From: Chitinophagales bacterium
Lineage (GTDB): Bacteria; Bacteroidota; Bacteroidia; Chitinophagales; JADIYW01
NCBI GenBank assembly: GCA_020636545.1
Contig: JACJXS010000009.1
Location: 297,698-361,697 of the forward strand
DNA length: 64,000 nucleotides
Direction: 5' to 3'
Shown here in pieces: positions 7,768-16,196 of this stretch. The position numbers and the translations under genes were made by a program. Positions within the stretch are counted from its first letter, which is position 1. The number at the start of each line of letters is the position of its first letter. The notes beneath the pieces are model-generated. The model saw only the letters and a list, made by a program, of their open reading frames with translations. It had not been told where the DNA came from and made no database searches.

Positions 7768-10074
7768 ATGAATAGTTTATTTTACGTGGTCCCATTTTTA
7801 GGAATATTCGGACTAGTTATCACAGCAATAAAGTTTGCTTGGGTAAAGAAGCAAGATGCTGGTGATTCAAATATGAAAGAGTTATCTGGATATATTGCAG
7901 ATGGAGCTATTGCATTCTTAAAAGCAGAATGGAAGGTACTTTCTTATTATGGAATTATTGCAGCCATTTTATTGGCATTTTTAGGTTGGAAAGGAGAAAA
8001 CTCAAGTCCAGTAATTGCAATTGCATTTTTAATTGGGGCTATATTTTCTGCATTTGCTGGGTATGTGGGCATGAAAGTAGCTACTTTAGCAAACGTTAGA
8101 ACAACACAAGCCGCTAGAACAAGTTTAGCACAAGCATTAAAAGTGTCTTTTACTGGAGGAACTGTAATGGGTTTAGGAGTTGCTGGTTTAGCAGTATTTG
8201 GCTTGGGAGGTTTATTTATTGTATTCTTCTTTATGTTTACAGATGGTGGAGCCGCAGCAAACAGCCATGGTTTATTAAAAGCTATTGAGGTATTAACTGG
8301 TTTTTCATTGGGAGCAGAATCAATTGCATTATTTGCTCGTGTTGGTGGAGGTATTTATACCAAAGCAGCTGACGTTGGTGCAGATTTAGTAGGAAAAGTA
8401 GAGGCTGGAATACCAGAAGATGATGTTAGAAACCCTGCAACTATTGCAGATAATGTGGGCGATAATGTGGGCGATGTGGCTGGTATGGGAGCGGATTTAT
8501 TTGGTTCTTATGTAGCAACTGTTTTAGCAACTATGGTTTTAGGTCAAGAGACAATTTCTAATGATAATTTCGGTGGTTTAGCACCAATTTTATTGCCTAT
8601 GGCAATTGCTGGTGTGGGTATAATATTTTCTTGGTTAGGTACTTTTTTTGTAAAAGTAAATAGCGAAAATGGAGATGTTCAAGGGGCATTAAATTTAGGA
8701 AATTGGGGAGCTATTGTATTAACTGGTATTGCCTCTTTCTTCTTAGTAAAATATTTATTGCCTACTGAAATGGTGTTGAGAGGCAACACATTTACTTCAA
8801 CAGGTGTTTTCGGGGCTATAATTGTAGGCTTAGTAGTAGGTGCTTTAATGTCCATCATTACTGAATATTATACTGCAATGGGTAAGCGTCCAGTATTATC
8901 AATCGTTAGACAATCTTCAACAGGTCATGCAACAAATATTATTGGTGGTTTGGCTGTAGGTATGGAAAGTACAGTATTGCCAATTTTAGTTTTAGCCGCA
9001 GGGATATTTGGCTCTTTCTTATGTGCAGGTTTATATGGTGTTGCAATTGCCGCAGCTGGTATGATGGCAACTACTGCAATGCAATTAGCAATTGATGCTT
9101 TTGGACCAATTGCAGATAATGCAGGCGGAATTGCAGAAATGAGTCAGTTGCCGGAAGAAGTTCGTGGAAGAACAGATATTTTAGATGCGGTTGGAAATAC
9201 GACAGCTGCAACAGGAAAAGGATTTGCTATTGCATCAGCTGCATTAACATCTTTGGCTTTATTTGCTGCATTTGTGGGTGTTTCTGGTATAGAAGCAATT
9301 GATATTTACAAGGCTCCAGTTTTGGCAGGTTTATTTGTCGGTGGAATGATTCCATTTATTTTCTCTGCTTTGGCGATTTCTGCGGTTGGTCGTGCTGCCA
9401 TGGATATGGTGAATGAAGTGCGTCGTCAATTTAGAGAAATTCCAGGGATAATGGAATATAAAGCTAAACCAGAATATGAGAAATGTGTAGCAATTTCAAC
9501 ACAGGCATCTATTCGTGAGATGATTTTACCTGGTGCGATTGCTTTAGTAACACCTATTCTTGTAGGATTTTTATTTGGCCCTGAAGTTTTAGGAGGTGTT
9601 TTGGCGGGCGTTACCGTTTCAGGTGTTTTAATGGGAATGTTCCAATCCAATGCTGGTGGAGCTTGGGATAATGCAAAAAAATCTTTTGAAAAAGGGGTAG
9701 ATATTAATGGTGAAATCTATTATAAAAAATCAGAACCACATAAAGCTGCGGTAACTGGTGATACCGTTGGTGATCCATTTAAAGATACATCTGGTCCATC
9801 AATGAATATTTTAATTAAATTGATGTCTATTGTTTCTTTAGTGATTGCACCATATATAACAGTTGGCGGATTGTTAAATGTAGATGGGACTCAAGGTGCT
9901 TGTTGTCATACAGAAATGGTAGAAATAAGTGAGACTCATTCAGAAAAAGCAGCTTGTTGTTCGGCTGATGGACAAGCTGTAGCAGAAAATGAGAATCAAG
10001 TAATAACTAAAGAAGTTACAAATACTAATGACGTAGTTGAATCTAAAGAGGAGACTACAACAACAAGTTACTAA
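7768..10074 (+). CDS. hppA: K+-dependent membrane-bound pyrophosphatase (ion pump) with Cys-rich tail
   Basis: Integral-membrane enzyme that uses pyrophosphate hydrolysis to pump H+ and/or Na+ out of the cell. The 768 residues form about 16 membrane helices. The substrate motifs DVGADLVGKVE (from residue 202) and DNVGDNVGD are intact. GNTTAATGKG at 476-485 has Ala480 where K+-independent enzymes have Lys, so the K+-dependent class is expected. Which ion is pumped cannot be read safely by eye. Unusually, about 60 hydrophilic residues follow the last helix and contain two Cys pairs (712-713, 730-731) and many acidic residues. The gene is monocistronic, with its own promoter and terminator. Confidence 0.95.
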   Translation: MNSLFYVVPFLGIFGLVITAIKFAWVKKQDAGDSNMKELSGYIADGAIAFLKAEWKVLSYYGIIAAILLAFLGWKGENSSPVIAIAFLIGAIFSAFAGYVGMKVATLANVRTTQAARTSLAQALKVSFTGGTVMGLGVAGLAVFGLGGLFIVFFFMFTDGGAAANSHGLLKAIEVLTGFSLGAESIALFARVGGGIYTKAADVGADLVGKVEAGIPEDDVRNPATIADNVGDNVGDVAGMGADLFGSYVATVLATMVLGQETISNDNFGGLAPILLPMAIAGVGIIFSWLGTFFVKVNSENGDVQGALNLGNWGAIVLTGIASFFLVKYLLPTEMVLRGNTFTSTGVFGAIIVGLVVGALMSIITEYYTAMGKRPVLSIVRQSSTGHATNIIGGLAVGMESTVLPILVLAAGIFGSFLCAGLYGVAIAAAGMMATTAMQLAIDAFGPIADNAGGIAEMSQLPEEVRGRTDILDAVGNTTAATGKGFAIASAALTSLALFAAFVGVSGIEAIDIYKAPVLAGLFVGGMIPFIFSALAISAVGRAAMDMVNEVRRQFREIPGIMEYKAKPEYEKCVAISTQASIREMILPGAIALVTPILVGFLFGPEVLGGVLAGVTVSGVLMGMFQSNAGGAWDNAKKSFEKGVDINGEIYYKKSEPHKAAVTGDTVGDPFKDTSGPSMNILIKLMSIVSLVIAPYITVGGLLNVDGTQGACCHTEMVEISETHSEKAACCSADGQAVAENENQVITKEVTNTNDVVESKEETTTTSY

Positions 10075-10096
10075 TCATTATCTAAATACTATACTG

Positions 10097-10125
10097 AAGA
10101 GGATAGCTTTATGCTATCCTTTTTG
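10097..10125 (+). terminator. Rho-independent terminator after hppA
   Basis: AGGATAGC (10100-10107) pairs with GCTATCCT (10113-10120) around a 5-nt loop and is followed by a T-run. Confidence 0.85.
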
Positions 10126-10228
10126 TTTTATATTTTAATATTTATTAAAAATATCGTTAATACGGTGTTAATATATTGAAATAATCAATGAATTTTTATT
10201 TATTTTTAATGGATAAAAAATAAAATTG

Positions 10229-10236
10229 TATTTTTG
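10229..10236 (+). promoter_or_regulatory. -7 box of the polysaccharide-export operon
   Basis: A perfect TATTTTTG lies about 65 nt before the preferred start of the Wza-like gene. It overlaps the upstream TTG (10234) that would give the longest reading frame, which argues against that start. About 60 nt upstream, two GTTAATA direct repeats (10156-10162 and 10167-10173) are spaced one helical turn apart and could bind a regulator. Confidence 0.55.
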
Positions 10237-10302
10237 GAAGTTCTTAAATATTGTATGAATACTTGTCAACCTATAGAGTTGATAAGTTTAATGAAACAAA
10301 CT

Positions 10303-11103
10303 ATGATTAAAAACTATTACTTGAAAAAAACAAATTTCCTATATCTTCTACTTATTATATTAATCACTTCATGTGCTTCGCCAAAAGAAATATTGTATTT
10401 CCAAGATTTCGAAGCAGGAAAAGAAAGAGATATAAGTCAGAAATATACAACTAAATTACAGCCTGATGATGTATTAAATATCATTATTTCGTCAAAAGAT
10501 AATTTAGGAACAGCTCCATTTAATATAACATCTATGGCAGGGAATGTTGGAAGTACTAATATGGGGACACAGCCAAAATTAATGAATTATATTATTAGAC
10601 AAGACAGCACAATAGAATTTCCAGTTTTAGGAAAAATAGAAATTGCTGGTAAAACCATCTTAGAAACAATAGAATATTTTAAAGAACAATTAAAGCCTTA
10701 TATAAATGAACCTGTTGTTGTTATTGAATGGTTGAATTTTAAATATACTGTTTTGGGTGAAGTTAGAGTGCCTGGATTGTATCGCTCAACAAGTGAACGA
10801 GTAAGTATTTTAGATGCTTTAGGAACAGCAGGAGACTTAACTATTTATGGAAGGAGAGATAATATAATGTTGGTGAGAGAAACAAATGGTAAACAAAAAT
10901 ATTATAAAATAGATTTAACTAGTAAAAATCTTTTTGAATCTGAAGTGTTTTATTTAAAACAAAACGATGTAATTATCGTATCCCCGAATAAAGCTCAAAT
11001 ACAATCATCTGCGTTTAATAGGAATACCCCTATTTTTGTGTCTATTGCTTCGTTATTAGTGTCAACTATAACAGGAGTATTTTTATTAGTTCGGAAAAAA
11101 TAA
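10303..11103 (+). CDS. Wza-like polysaccharide export lipoprotein
   Basis: Outer-membrane polysaccharide export protein that forms the exit channel for capsule or exopolysaccharide. From this ATG the signal ends in the lipobox ITSC, with Cys at residue 24. The Poly_export domain follows (LQPDDVLNIIIS, then FPVLGKIEIAGKT), then an SLBB-like segment (FKYTVLGEVRVPGLY). A C-terminal hydrophobic helix (PIFVSIASLLVSTITGVFLLVRKK) may cross the membrane. Earlier in-frame starts at 10255 and 10291 are possible; 10303 gives the most normal signal peptide. The BY-kinase gene follows after 5 nt. Confidence 0.87.
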   Translation: MIKNYYLKKTNFLYLLLIILITSCASPKEILYFQDFEAGKERDISQKYTTKLQPDDVLNIIISSKDNLGTAPFNITSMAGNVGSTNMGTQPKLMNYIIRQDSTIEFPVLGKIEIAGKTILETIEYFKEQLKPYINEPVVVIEWLNFKYTVLGEVRVPGLYRSTSERVSILDALGTAGDLTIYGRRDNIMLVRETNGKQKYYKIDLTSKNLFESEVFYLKQNDVIIVSPNKAQIQSSAFNRNTPIFVSIASLLVSTITGVFLLVRKK

Positions 11104-11108
11104 AAGGT

Positions 11109-13505
11109 GTGGAGAAAGAACCGTTGTTTTCAAATGAAAAATTTTCAGACGAAGATATAAATGTACGTCTGATTTTAGACCAATATTTAAGATATTGGCC
11201 ATTGTATCTTGTTTTTATTATTATTTTCTCTGTCGGAGCATATTTATATTTAAAATATTCTATCCCAGTTTATCAAGCGACGAGTTCTATCTTAATCGAA
11301 AAGGAAAATCAATCATTAATGGTTGATTTTTCATCTATTGAAGATTTATTTGGGGGGAATAAGGTGGTAGAAGATCAAATGTTAGTTGTAAAGTCGCTTC
11401 CTGTATTAATGAAGGTAGTTGATAATCTACTTTTAGATGTGAAAGTAACTAGAAAAACAAAATATACTCAAAAGACGGTTGGCGTCTATGACAATAGGCC
11501 TTTTATAATTGAAAGGAAGTACCTGAATGGTGATATAAAAGACCCACTAGTTTTTAAAATTGAAATCATTGACTTAGAAAACTATGAATTGACATACAAT
11601 GATAAATCATATAAATATCCATTTGGGAAATCCTTGCAGATTCCTGAGTTAGTAACTTTTAAATTAATTCTTAAAAAAGATTTACCTCAGGCAGTTGAAG
11701 GGGAAGAATATACTATTACGTTGAATCCAATTACTGCTACATTAATGTATTTACAAGAAAGTTTAATTGTAGAACAAGCCATTAAATCATCTAAAGTTTC
11801 AAATGCTATTAATTTATCTATAAAGTCTTATAATGAAAATAAAGCAAAAGATATTTTAAATAATGTTGTACAAGAATATTTTAATAATGATATTCTCTCT
11901 AAAAAAATAATATCCGAAAAAACTTATGCTTTTATTCAAGATAGATTAGGTTTTATTAGTACTGAACTATCTGGAGTAGAATCTGATTTAGAGAAATATA
12001 AAACGACAAATAAGGTTTATAGTATTGTTGATGAAAGCAGATTATTTGCAGATAATAGTATGAGTACTAAACAATCGCTTACAGATGCTGAACTGCAATT
12101 GAGTATTGTTAATTTAATGCTAGGAGAATTGAATACTAATAAGAATGAAATTCTTCCAGTAAATATTGGATTAGCTGATGTGAATATTGCAGTAAACATT
12201 AAAGCATATAATGATTTAGTATTACAAGATATGCAATATAAAAGCTCAGTAAGTGAGTTAAATCCAGAACGTATAGCACTTTCAAAAAGCATAAGTTCGT
12301 TACGTGAAAATATTAAAGCATCCTTGAATAATTTAAGGGTAAACAACCAAATGTTAGTCAATAATCTAAGAAAGCAAGATAAAATTTTAGAAGGAGAATT
12401 AAGTTTAATTCCTAATAAAGAAAGGGTCTTAAGAGATATTTCAAGACAACAACAAACGAAAGAAGCTTTATTTTTATTTTTGATGCAAAAAAGAGAAGAA
12501 GTTGCAATCTCCACTATATCAATTAAACCCGATGCTAAAATTGTTAGCCCTGCTTTTAGTTCTGGGATACCCGTTTCTCCACAAAAAGGAAAAATTATTT
12601 TGATATTTCTTGTACTGGGCTTGATTATTCCTACAATAATAATTTATGTTTTATCTTTATTAGATTCTAAAATACATAACTTATCAGAATTAGAACGATT
12701 ATCACCTATTCCAGTTTTGTCTTCAATAGTTAAAACAAGAAAACCAGAAACTAAAATCTTAGAAAAAGACGATAGAAGAGGTATTGTGGAATCTTTTAGA
12801 GTTTTAGTTACTAATTTGGCTTTTTCACTCTCTCATATTAGTGACAGTAAAAGTAAAACGATTATGTTGACTTCAACTATTGCGGGTGAAGGAAAGACAT
12901 TTATATCTTCTAATTTAGCTGCATTTTTGGCTTATTCTAATTACAAAGTGGTTTTGCTTGGAATGGATTTTAGAGCACCTAAACTAAATATTTATTTTAA
13001 GAATGTCAAAAACAAAGGAATTACACATTTTATTAAGGATGAAAATTTAGAAATTGAAGATATTTTAAACCCTTCTAAGGTTGAAGGGCTTGATGTTATA
13101 TATCCTGGATTGATTGCACCAGTTTTCTTAGATATTACTAAAAGTGATAGATTAAGATCAATGATGGATCAATTAAAAGTGAGATATGATTATATAATTA
13201 TTGACTCTGCTCCAGTTGGTTTAGTATCAGAAACTTTATCTTTGGTTCCTTTTGTTGATATGTGTTTGTATATTGTAAGAGCAGATCATTTAGATAAAAG
13301 AGCATTAAAAATATCTGAAAAACTATATAATGAAGGTCGCTTTGCAGATTTTAGATTAGTTCTGAATGCTGAAGACATAAGAAAATCTGAATATGGTTAT
13401 GGTAATTATGGAAAATATGGAGGCTATGGTGCTTATGGAGATTTTGAACAAGAAGAGAAATACAAAATTTGGCAGTATAAGTATTGGAAGGATTTATTTA
13501 GTTAA
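11109..13505 (+). CDS. Wzc-like polysaccharide co-polymerase / BY-kinase
   Basis: Inner-membrane chain-length regulator with a cytoplasmic tyrosine autokinase. The 798 residues comprise a first membrane helix near 33-53, a Wzz domain, a long coiled-coil periplasmic region, a GNVR-type segment (LIPNKERVLRDISRQQQTKE), a second helix near 500-520, and the kinase domain. The Walker A STIAGEGKT lies near 588-596, Walker A' near 620 (GMDFRAPK) and Walker B YIIIDSAP near 695. The C-terminus has a tyrosine cluster (YGYGNYGKYGGYGAYG, about 760-776) that is the expected autophosphorylation site. The start is GTG, 5 nt after the Wza-like stop. Confidence 0.94.
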   Translation: MEKEPLFSNEKFSDEDINVRLILDQYLRYWPLYLVFIIIFSVGAYLYLKYSIPVYQATSSILIEKENQSLMVDFSSIEDLFGGNKVVEDQMLVVKSLPVLMKVVDNLLLDVKVTRKTKYTQKTVGVYDNRPFIIERKYLNGDIKDPLVFKIEIIDLENYELTYNDKSYKYPFGKSLQIPELVTFKLILKKDLPQAVEGEEYTITLNPITATLMYLQESLIVEQAIKSSKVSNAINLSIKSYNENKAKDILNNVVQEYFNNDILSKKIISEKTYAFIQDRLGFISTELSGVESDLEKYKTTNKVYSIVDESRLFADNSMSTKQSLTDAELQLSIVNLMLGELNTNKNEILPVNIGLADVNIAVNIKAYNDLVLQDMQYKSSVSELNPERIALSKSISSLRENIKASLNNLRVNNQMLVNNLRKQDKILEGELSLIPNKERVLRDISRQQQTKEALFLFLMQKREEVAISTISIKPDAKIVSPAFSSGIPVSPQKGKIILIFLVLGLIIPTIIIYVLSLLDSKIHNLSELERLSPIPVLSSIVKTRKPETKILEKDDRRGIVESFRVLVTNLAFSLSHISDSKSKTIMLTSTIAGEGKTFISSNLAAFLAYSNYKVVLLGMDFRAPKLNIYFKNVKNKGITHFIKDENLEIEDILNPSKVEGLDVIYPGLIAPVFLDITKSDRLRSMMDQLKVRYDYIIIDSAPVGLVSETLSLVPFVDMCLYIVRADHLDKRALKISEKLYNEGRFADFRLVLNAEDIRKSEYGYGNYGKYGGYGAYGDFEQEEKYKIWQYKYWKDLFS

Positions 13506-13511
13506 TCTATA

Positions 13512-14273
13512 ATGTTTGATTCTTTAAAATCAATATTCTCAAAGTCAGAAATATCTGATTCAGTTTTAGTGGAAAACATTAAAGTAGACATGCATTCTCA
13601 TTTGCTTCCTGGCATAGATGATGGTGTTAAATCTATAGAAGAGAGCATTGAAATCATTAGACATTTTATAGGGTTGGGTTATAAAAAAATTATCACAACA
13701 CCTCATATTATGAAAGGAACTTATGATAATACCTCCGAAATCATTAAAAATAAACTGCAAATTGTCCGTCAAGAGATTCAGTCCCAAAATTTAGATATTG
13801 AAATTGAAGCCTCAGCGGAATATTATCTTGATACACACTTCTTGGATTTGCTATTTAATGGCGACATTCTTTCTTTTGGAAAAGAAAATTATGTTTTGGT
13901 GGAGTTTTCCTACCTTCAAAAACAGAATGATTATCAGAATATATTCATGAATATTTCCCAAACAGACTACCAACCTATTTTAGCTCATCCAGAACGTTAT
14001 GCTTATTTTTATGATAAAAATTTAAGCCAACTAAAGCAAATCAAAGAGCAAGGTGTTTTGTTTCAATTAAATCTGTTTTCTATTTTAGGTGTTTACGGAA
14101 AAGGTGCAAAAATGGTAGCAGAACACTTAGTAAAAGAGAATATGATAGATTTTGTAGGTACAGATATTCATAAACCCAAACATATTGCATATTTAGATGA
14201 TTGCCTTAAAGACAAATATCTTCAAAAATTATTGCAATCAGGAAATTTAAAAAATAAATCTTTATTGAGTTGA
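13512..14273 (+). CDS. CpsB/YwqE-type PHP protein-tyrosine phosphatase
   Basis: Metal-dependent tyrosine phosphatase predicted to dephosphorylate the BY-kinase encoded 6 nt upstream, so cycling polymerisation. The PHP-fold motifs are visible in its 253 residues: DMHSHLLPGIDDG with His28 and His30, TTPHIMKG near 62, AHPERY near 158, and DIHKPKH near 217. It is the third and last gene of the operon. No glycosyltransferases or flippase follow; the gene instead overlaps the convergent DUF4920 gene by 12 bp. Confidence 0.92.
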   Translation: MFDSLKSIFSKSEISDSVLVENIKVDMHSHLLPGIDDGVKSIEESIEIIRHFIGLGYKKIITTPHIMKGTYDNTSEIIKNKLQIVRQEIQSQNLDIEIEASAEYYLDTHFLDLLFNGDILSFGKENYVLVEFSYLQKQNDYQNIFMNISQTDYQPILAHPERYAYFYDKNLSQLKQIKEQGVLFQLNLFSILGVYGKGAKMVAEHLVKENMIDFVGTDIHKPKHIAYLDDCLKDKYLQKLLQSGNLKNKSLLS

Positions 14274-14672
14274 TGAATTTTCATCAAGATATTTAATCCC
14301 AATAGTTTCTAAAATAATTTCTGGTTCGTCTTGTGTTGTATCAATTTTAGCATCTAATAAGGCAACTACAGTTTTTCCAGCACTTGAATTCGGCAATCTA
14401 AATTTCTTATCTTTTACATCAATAGTATGGCTTTCTCCATTTTTATCTTTAATTGTAAACCAACAACCTTCACTTAAGCAAGACTTATTGATTTCTCCTT
14501 TTAATTGAACAGCTTTAATTAATGGAGTTGTTTGTAATTGAGCAATTAAGTCATCAATTGAAATTGGATTATTTTCTTCAAATTTCACTCCCAATTCCTT
14601 TGGTTCTGGCATCTTGCATGCTGTTGCAAGAAATAAAATTAAGCTCAATAACAGCAAATTAACTTTTTTCAT
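14262..14672 (-). CDS. DUF4920-like lipoprotein
   Basis: A 136-residue lipoprotein: the signal ends in ATAC with Cys19. The core (LKGEINKSCLSEGCWFTI) shows the Cys-x4-GCW pattern of the DUF4920 family, a small OB-like domain of unknown role that may bind metal. It lies 12 nt after the YwqK-like lipoprotein gene and is probably co-transcribed with it. Confidence 0.75.
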   Translation of the reverse strand: MKKVNLLLLSLILFLATACKMPEPKELGVKFEENNPISIDDLIAQLQTTPLIKAVQLKGEINKSCLSEGCWFTIKDKNGESHTIDVKDKKFRLPNSSAGKTVVALLDAKIDTTQDEPEIILETIGIKYLDENSSTQ

Positions 14673-14684
14673 AAAATGTATTTT

Positions 14685-15302
14685 TTATATAATTGAATCT
14701 TTTTTAATCATCTTTCCTTTATTAAATTCAAACACCATCACAGGTTTTTTGCTGATACTATCAAACATAGTAACTTTTCCATCAAAAAAATCTAAACCAA
14801 CTTCTACTTCAACTTTGTTGCCTTCAATGATTAATGTGCCATTTGTTGCGTATTCTTTATACAAACCATTAATCATTCCATCTTTTATTGTAAAGCTCTC
14901 TTTTATTTGATTAGCTGGTTGTTCATAATAATTCGTCCAAGTATCTGCTATCTGATTGTTCTTATAAATTCCTTTTTGTTTTATATTTCCATTCTCATAA
15001 TAATTTTCATAAACACCTTCCATATTATCCATATTATAGTGTTCTTTACTCATTATTTTCCCATTTTGAAAATACAAAATTCTTTCTCCATCTAATTTTC
15101 CATCTTTGTAATTTGCATTTTCCAATAATTCGCCTGAATCATAATAAGCAGTGTATGCTCCATGTTTTTTTGACACATCTTTTTTTAAAACACTATATTT
15201 TTTTAGGATATTTCCATTGAGGTCTTTTTCTTCAACCGTTCTTGTTTTACAAGCAGAAAATAAAAGTACTGTAAAAAGCAGGATATATATTCTAAAATGC
15301 AT
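14685..15302 (-). CDS. YwqK/MORN-repeat lipoprotein
   Basis: A 205-residue lipoprotein (lipobox FSAC, Cys18) built from MORN-like repeats such as YYDSGELLENANYKDGKLDG, YFQNGKIMSKEHYN and YYENGNIKQKGIYKNNQ. Databases often label such proteins toxin-antitoxin system YwqK family antitoxin, but nothing here points to a toxin partner. The repeats form beta-hairpins, probably a surface or periplasmic structural protein. It is the first gene of a two-gene unit with the DUF4920 lipoprotein. Confidence 0.78.
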   Translation of the reverse strand: MHFRIYILLFTVLLFSACKTRTVEEKDLNGNILKKYSVLKKDVSKKHGAYTAYYDSGELLENANYKDGKLDGERILYFQNGKIMSKEHYNMDNMEGVYENYYENGNIKQKGIYKNNQIADTWTNYYEQPANQIKESFTIKDGMINGLYKEYATNGTLIIEGNKVEVEVGLDFFDGKVTMFDSISKKPVMVFEFNKGKMIKKDSII

Positions 15303-15341
15303 CTTTGTTTTTTTGTTGTTCGTAAACTTAATTAAAAAGGC

Positions 15342-15349
15342 TATTTTTG
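15342..15349 (+). promoter_or_regulatory. -7 box of dapD
   Basis: A perfect TATTTTTG, 21 nt before the dapD ATG. A TTG at 15316-15318 is a possible -33 element with a long 23-nt spacer. The box overlaps the upstream non-ATG start (15347), which supports the start at 15371. Confidence 0.6.
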
Positions 15350-15370
15350 CAAAACAAATTTCGGAATAAA

Positions 15371-16186
15371 ATGGATAAAATACAACAAATTATTGAGCAA
15401 GCGTGGGAAAATAGAACTTTATTGCAAGAAAAAAGTACATTAGATGCCATAAATGAGGTAATTGCAAAATTAGATAGTGGTGAATTTCGAGTGGCTGAGC
15501 CAACTGAAAATGGCTGGAAAGTAAATGATTGGATTAAAAAAGCAGTAATTTTGTATTTTCCAACTCAAAAAATGGAAACTATAGAAGTCGGTCCATTTGA
15601 GTTTTACGATAAAATTCCTTTAAAGAAAAATTACGAGAAATTGGGTGTTCGAGTTGTGCCTCATGCAATTGCAAGATACGGAGCGTTCCTACAAAAAGGT
15701 GTTGTAATGATGCCATCTTATGTAAATATTGGTGCTTATGTTGATAGTGGTACTATGGTGGATACTTGGGCAACTGTTGGAAGTTGTGCTCAAATTGGGA
15801 AAAATGTACATTTAAGCGGAGGTGTTGGAATTGGTGGTGTTTTAGAACCTGTACAAGCAGCTCCAGTAATTATTGAAGATAATTGTTTTATTGGGTCAAG
15901 ATGTATTGTTGTAGAAGGTGTGCGGGTTGAGAAAGAAGCTGTTTTGGGTGCAAATGTTGTATTGACGATGAGTACAAAAATTATTGATGTTTCAGGAACT
16001 GAACCAAAAGAATATAGAGGCGTAGTACCTGCAAGAAGCGTAGTTATTCCAGGAACCATACCTAAAGAATTTCCAGCAGGAACTTTTCAAGTGCCTTGTG
16101 CTTTAATTATTGGACAAAGAAAGGAAAGTACTGATACTAAAACATCTTTGAATGATGCATTGAGAGATTTCGGTGTTTCTGTATAA
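15371..16186 (+). CDS. dapD: 2,3,4,5-tetrahydropyridine-2,6-dicarboxylate N-succinyltransferase
   Basis: Succinyl-CoA-dependent step of the succinylase branch of diaminopimelate/lysine synthesis, supplying peptidoglycan precursors. The 271 residues are the standard length. The left-handed beta-helix appears as hexapeptide repeats from about residue 105 to 215 (GAYVDSGTMVDTWATVGSCAQIG, GGVGIGGVLEP). The start MDKIQQIIEQAWENR matches the family. asd and dapF for the same pathway are also in the window, but far apart. Confidence 0.96.
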   Translation: MDKIQQIIEQAWENRTLLQEKSTLDAINEVIAKLDSGEFRVAEPTENGWKVNDWIKKAVILYFPTQKMETIEVGPFEFYDKIPLKKNYEKLGVRVVPHAIARYGAFLQKGVVMMPSYVNIGAYVDSGTMVDTWATVGSCAQIGKNVHLSGGVGIGGVLEPVQAAPVIIEDNCFIGSRCIVVEGVRVEKEAVLGANVVLTMSTKIIDVSGTEPKEYRGVVPARSVVIPGTIPKEFPAGTFQVPCALIIGQRKESTDTKTSLNDALRDFGVSV

Positions 16187-16196
16187 TAGCTTATTC

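Noticed and set aside
10234..10302. Longer N-terminus of the Wza-like protein
   Set aside because: The first start lies within the -7 box, and the extra residues would spoil an otherwise normal lipoprotein signal peptide.
12017..12514. 165-codon minus-strand reading frame
   Set aside because: It is antisense to the BY-kinase coiled-coil region, with no recognisable motif.
14685..15302. YwqK-like gene as part of a toxin-antitoxin pair
   Set aside because: No toxin-like gene is adjacent; the neighbour is a DUF4920 lipoprotein, and the label comes from MORN repeats only.
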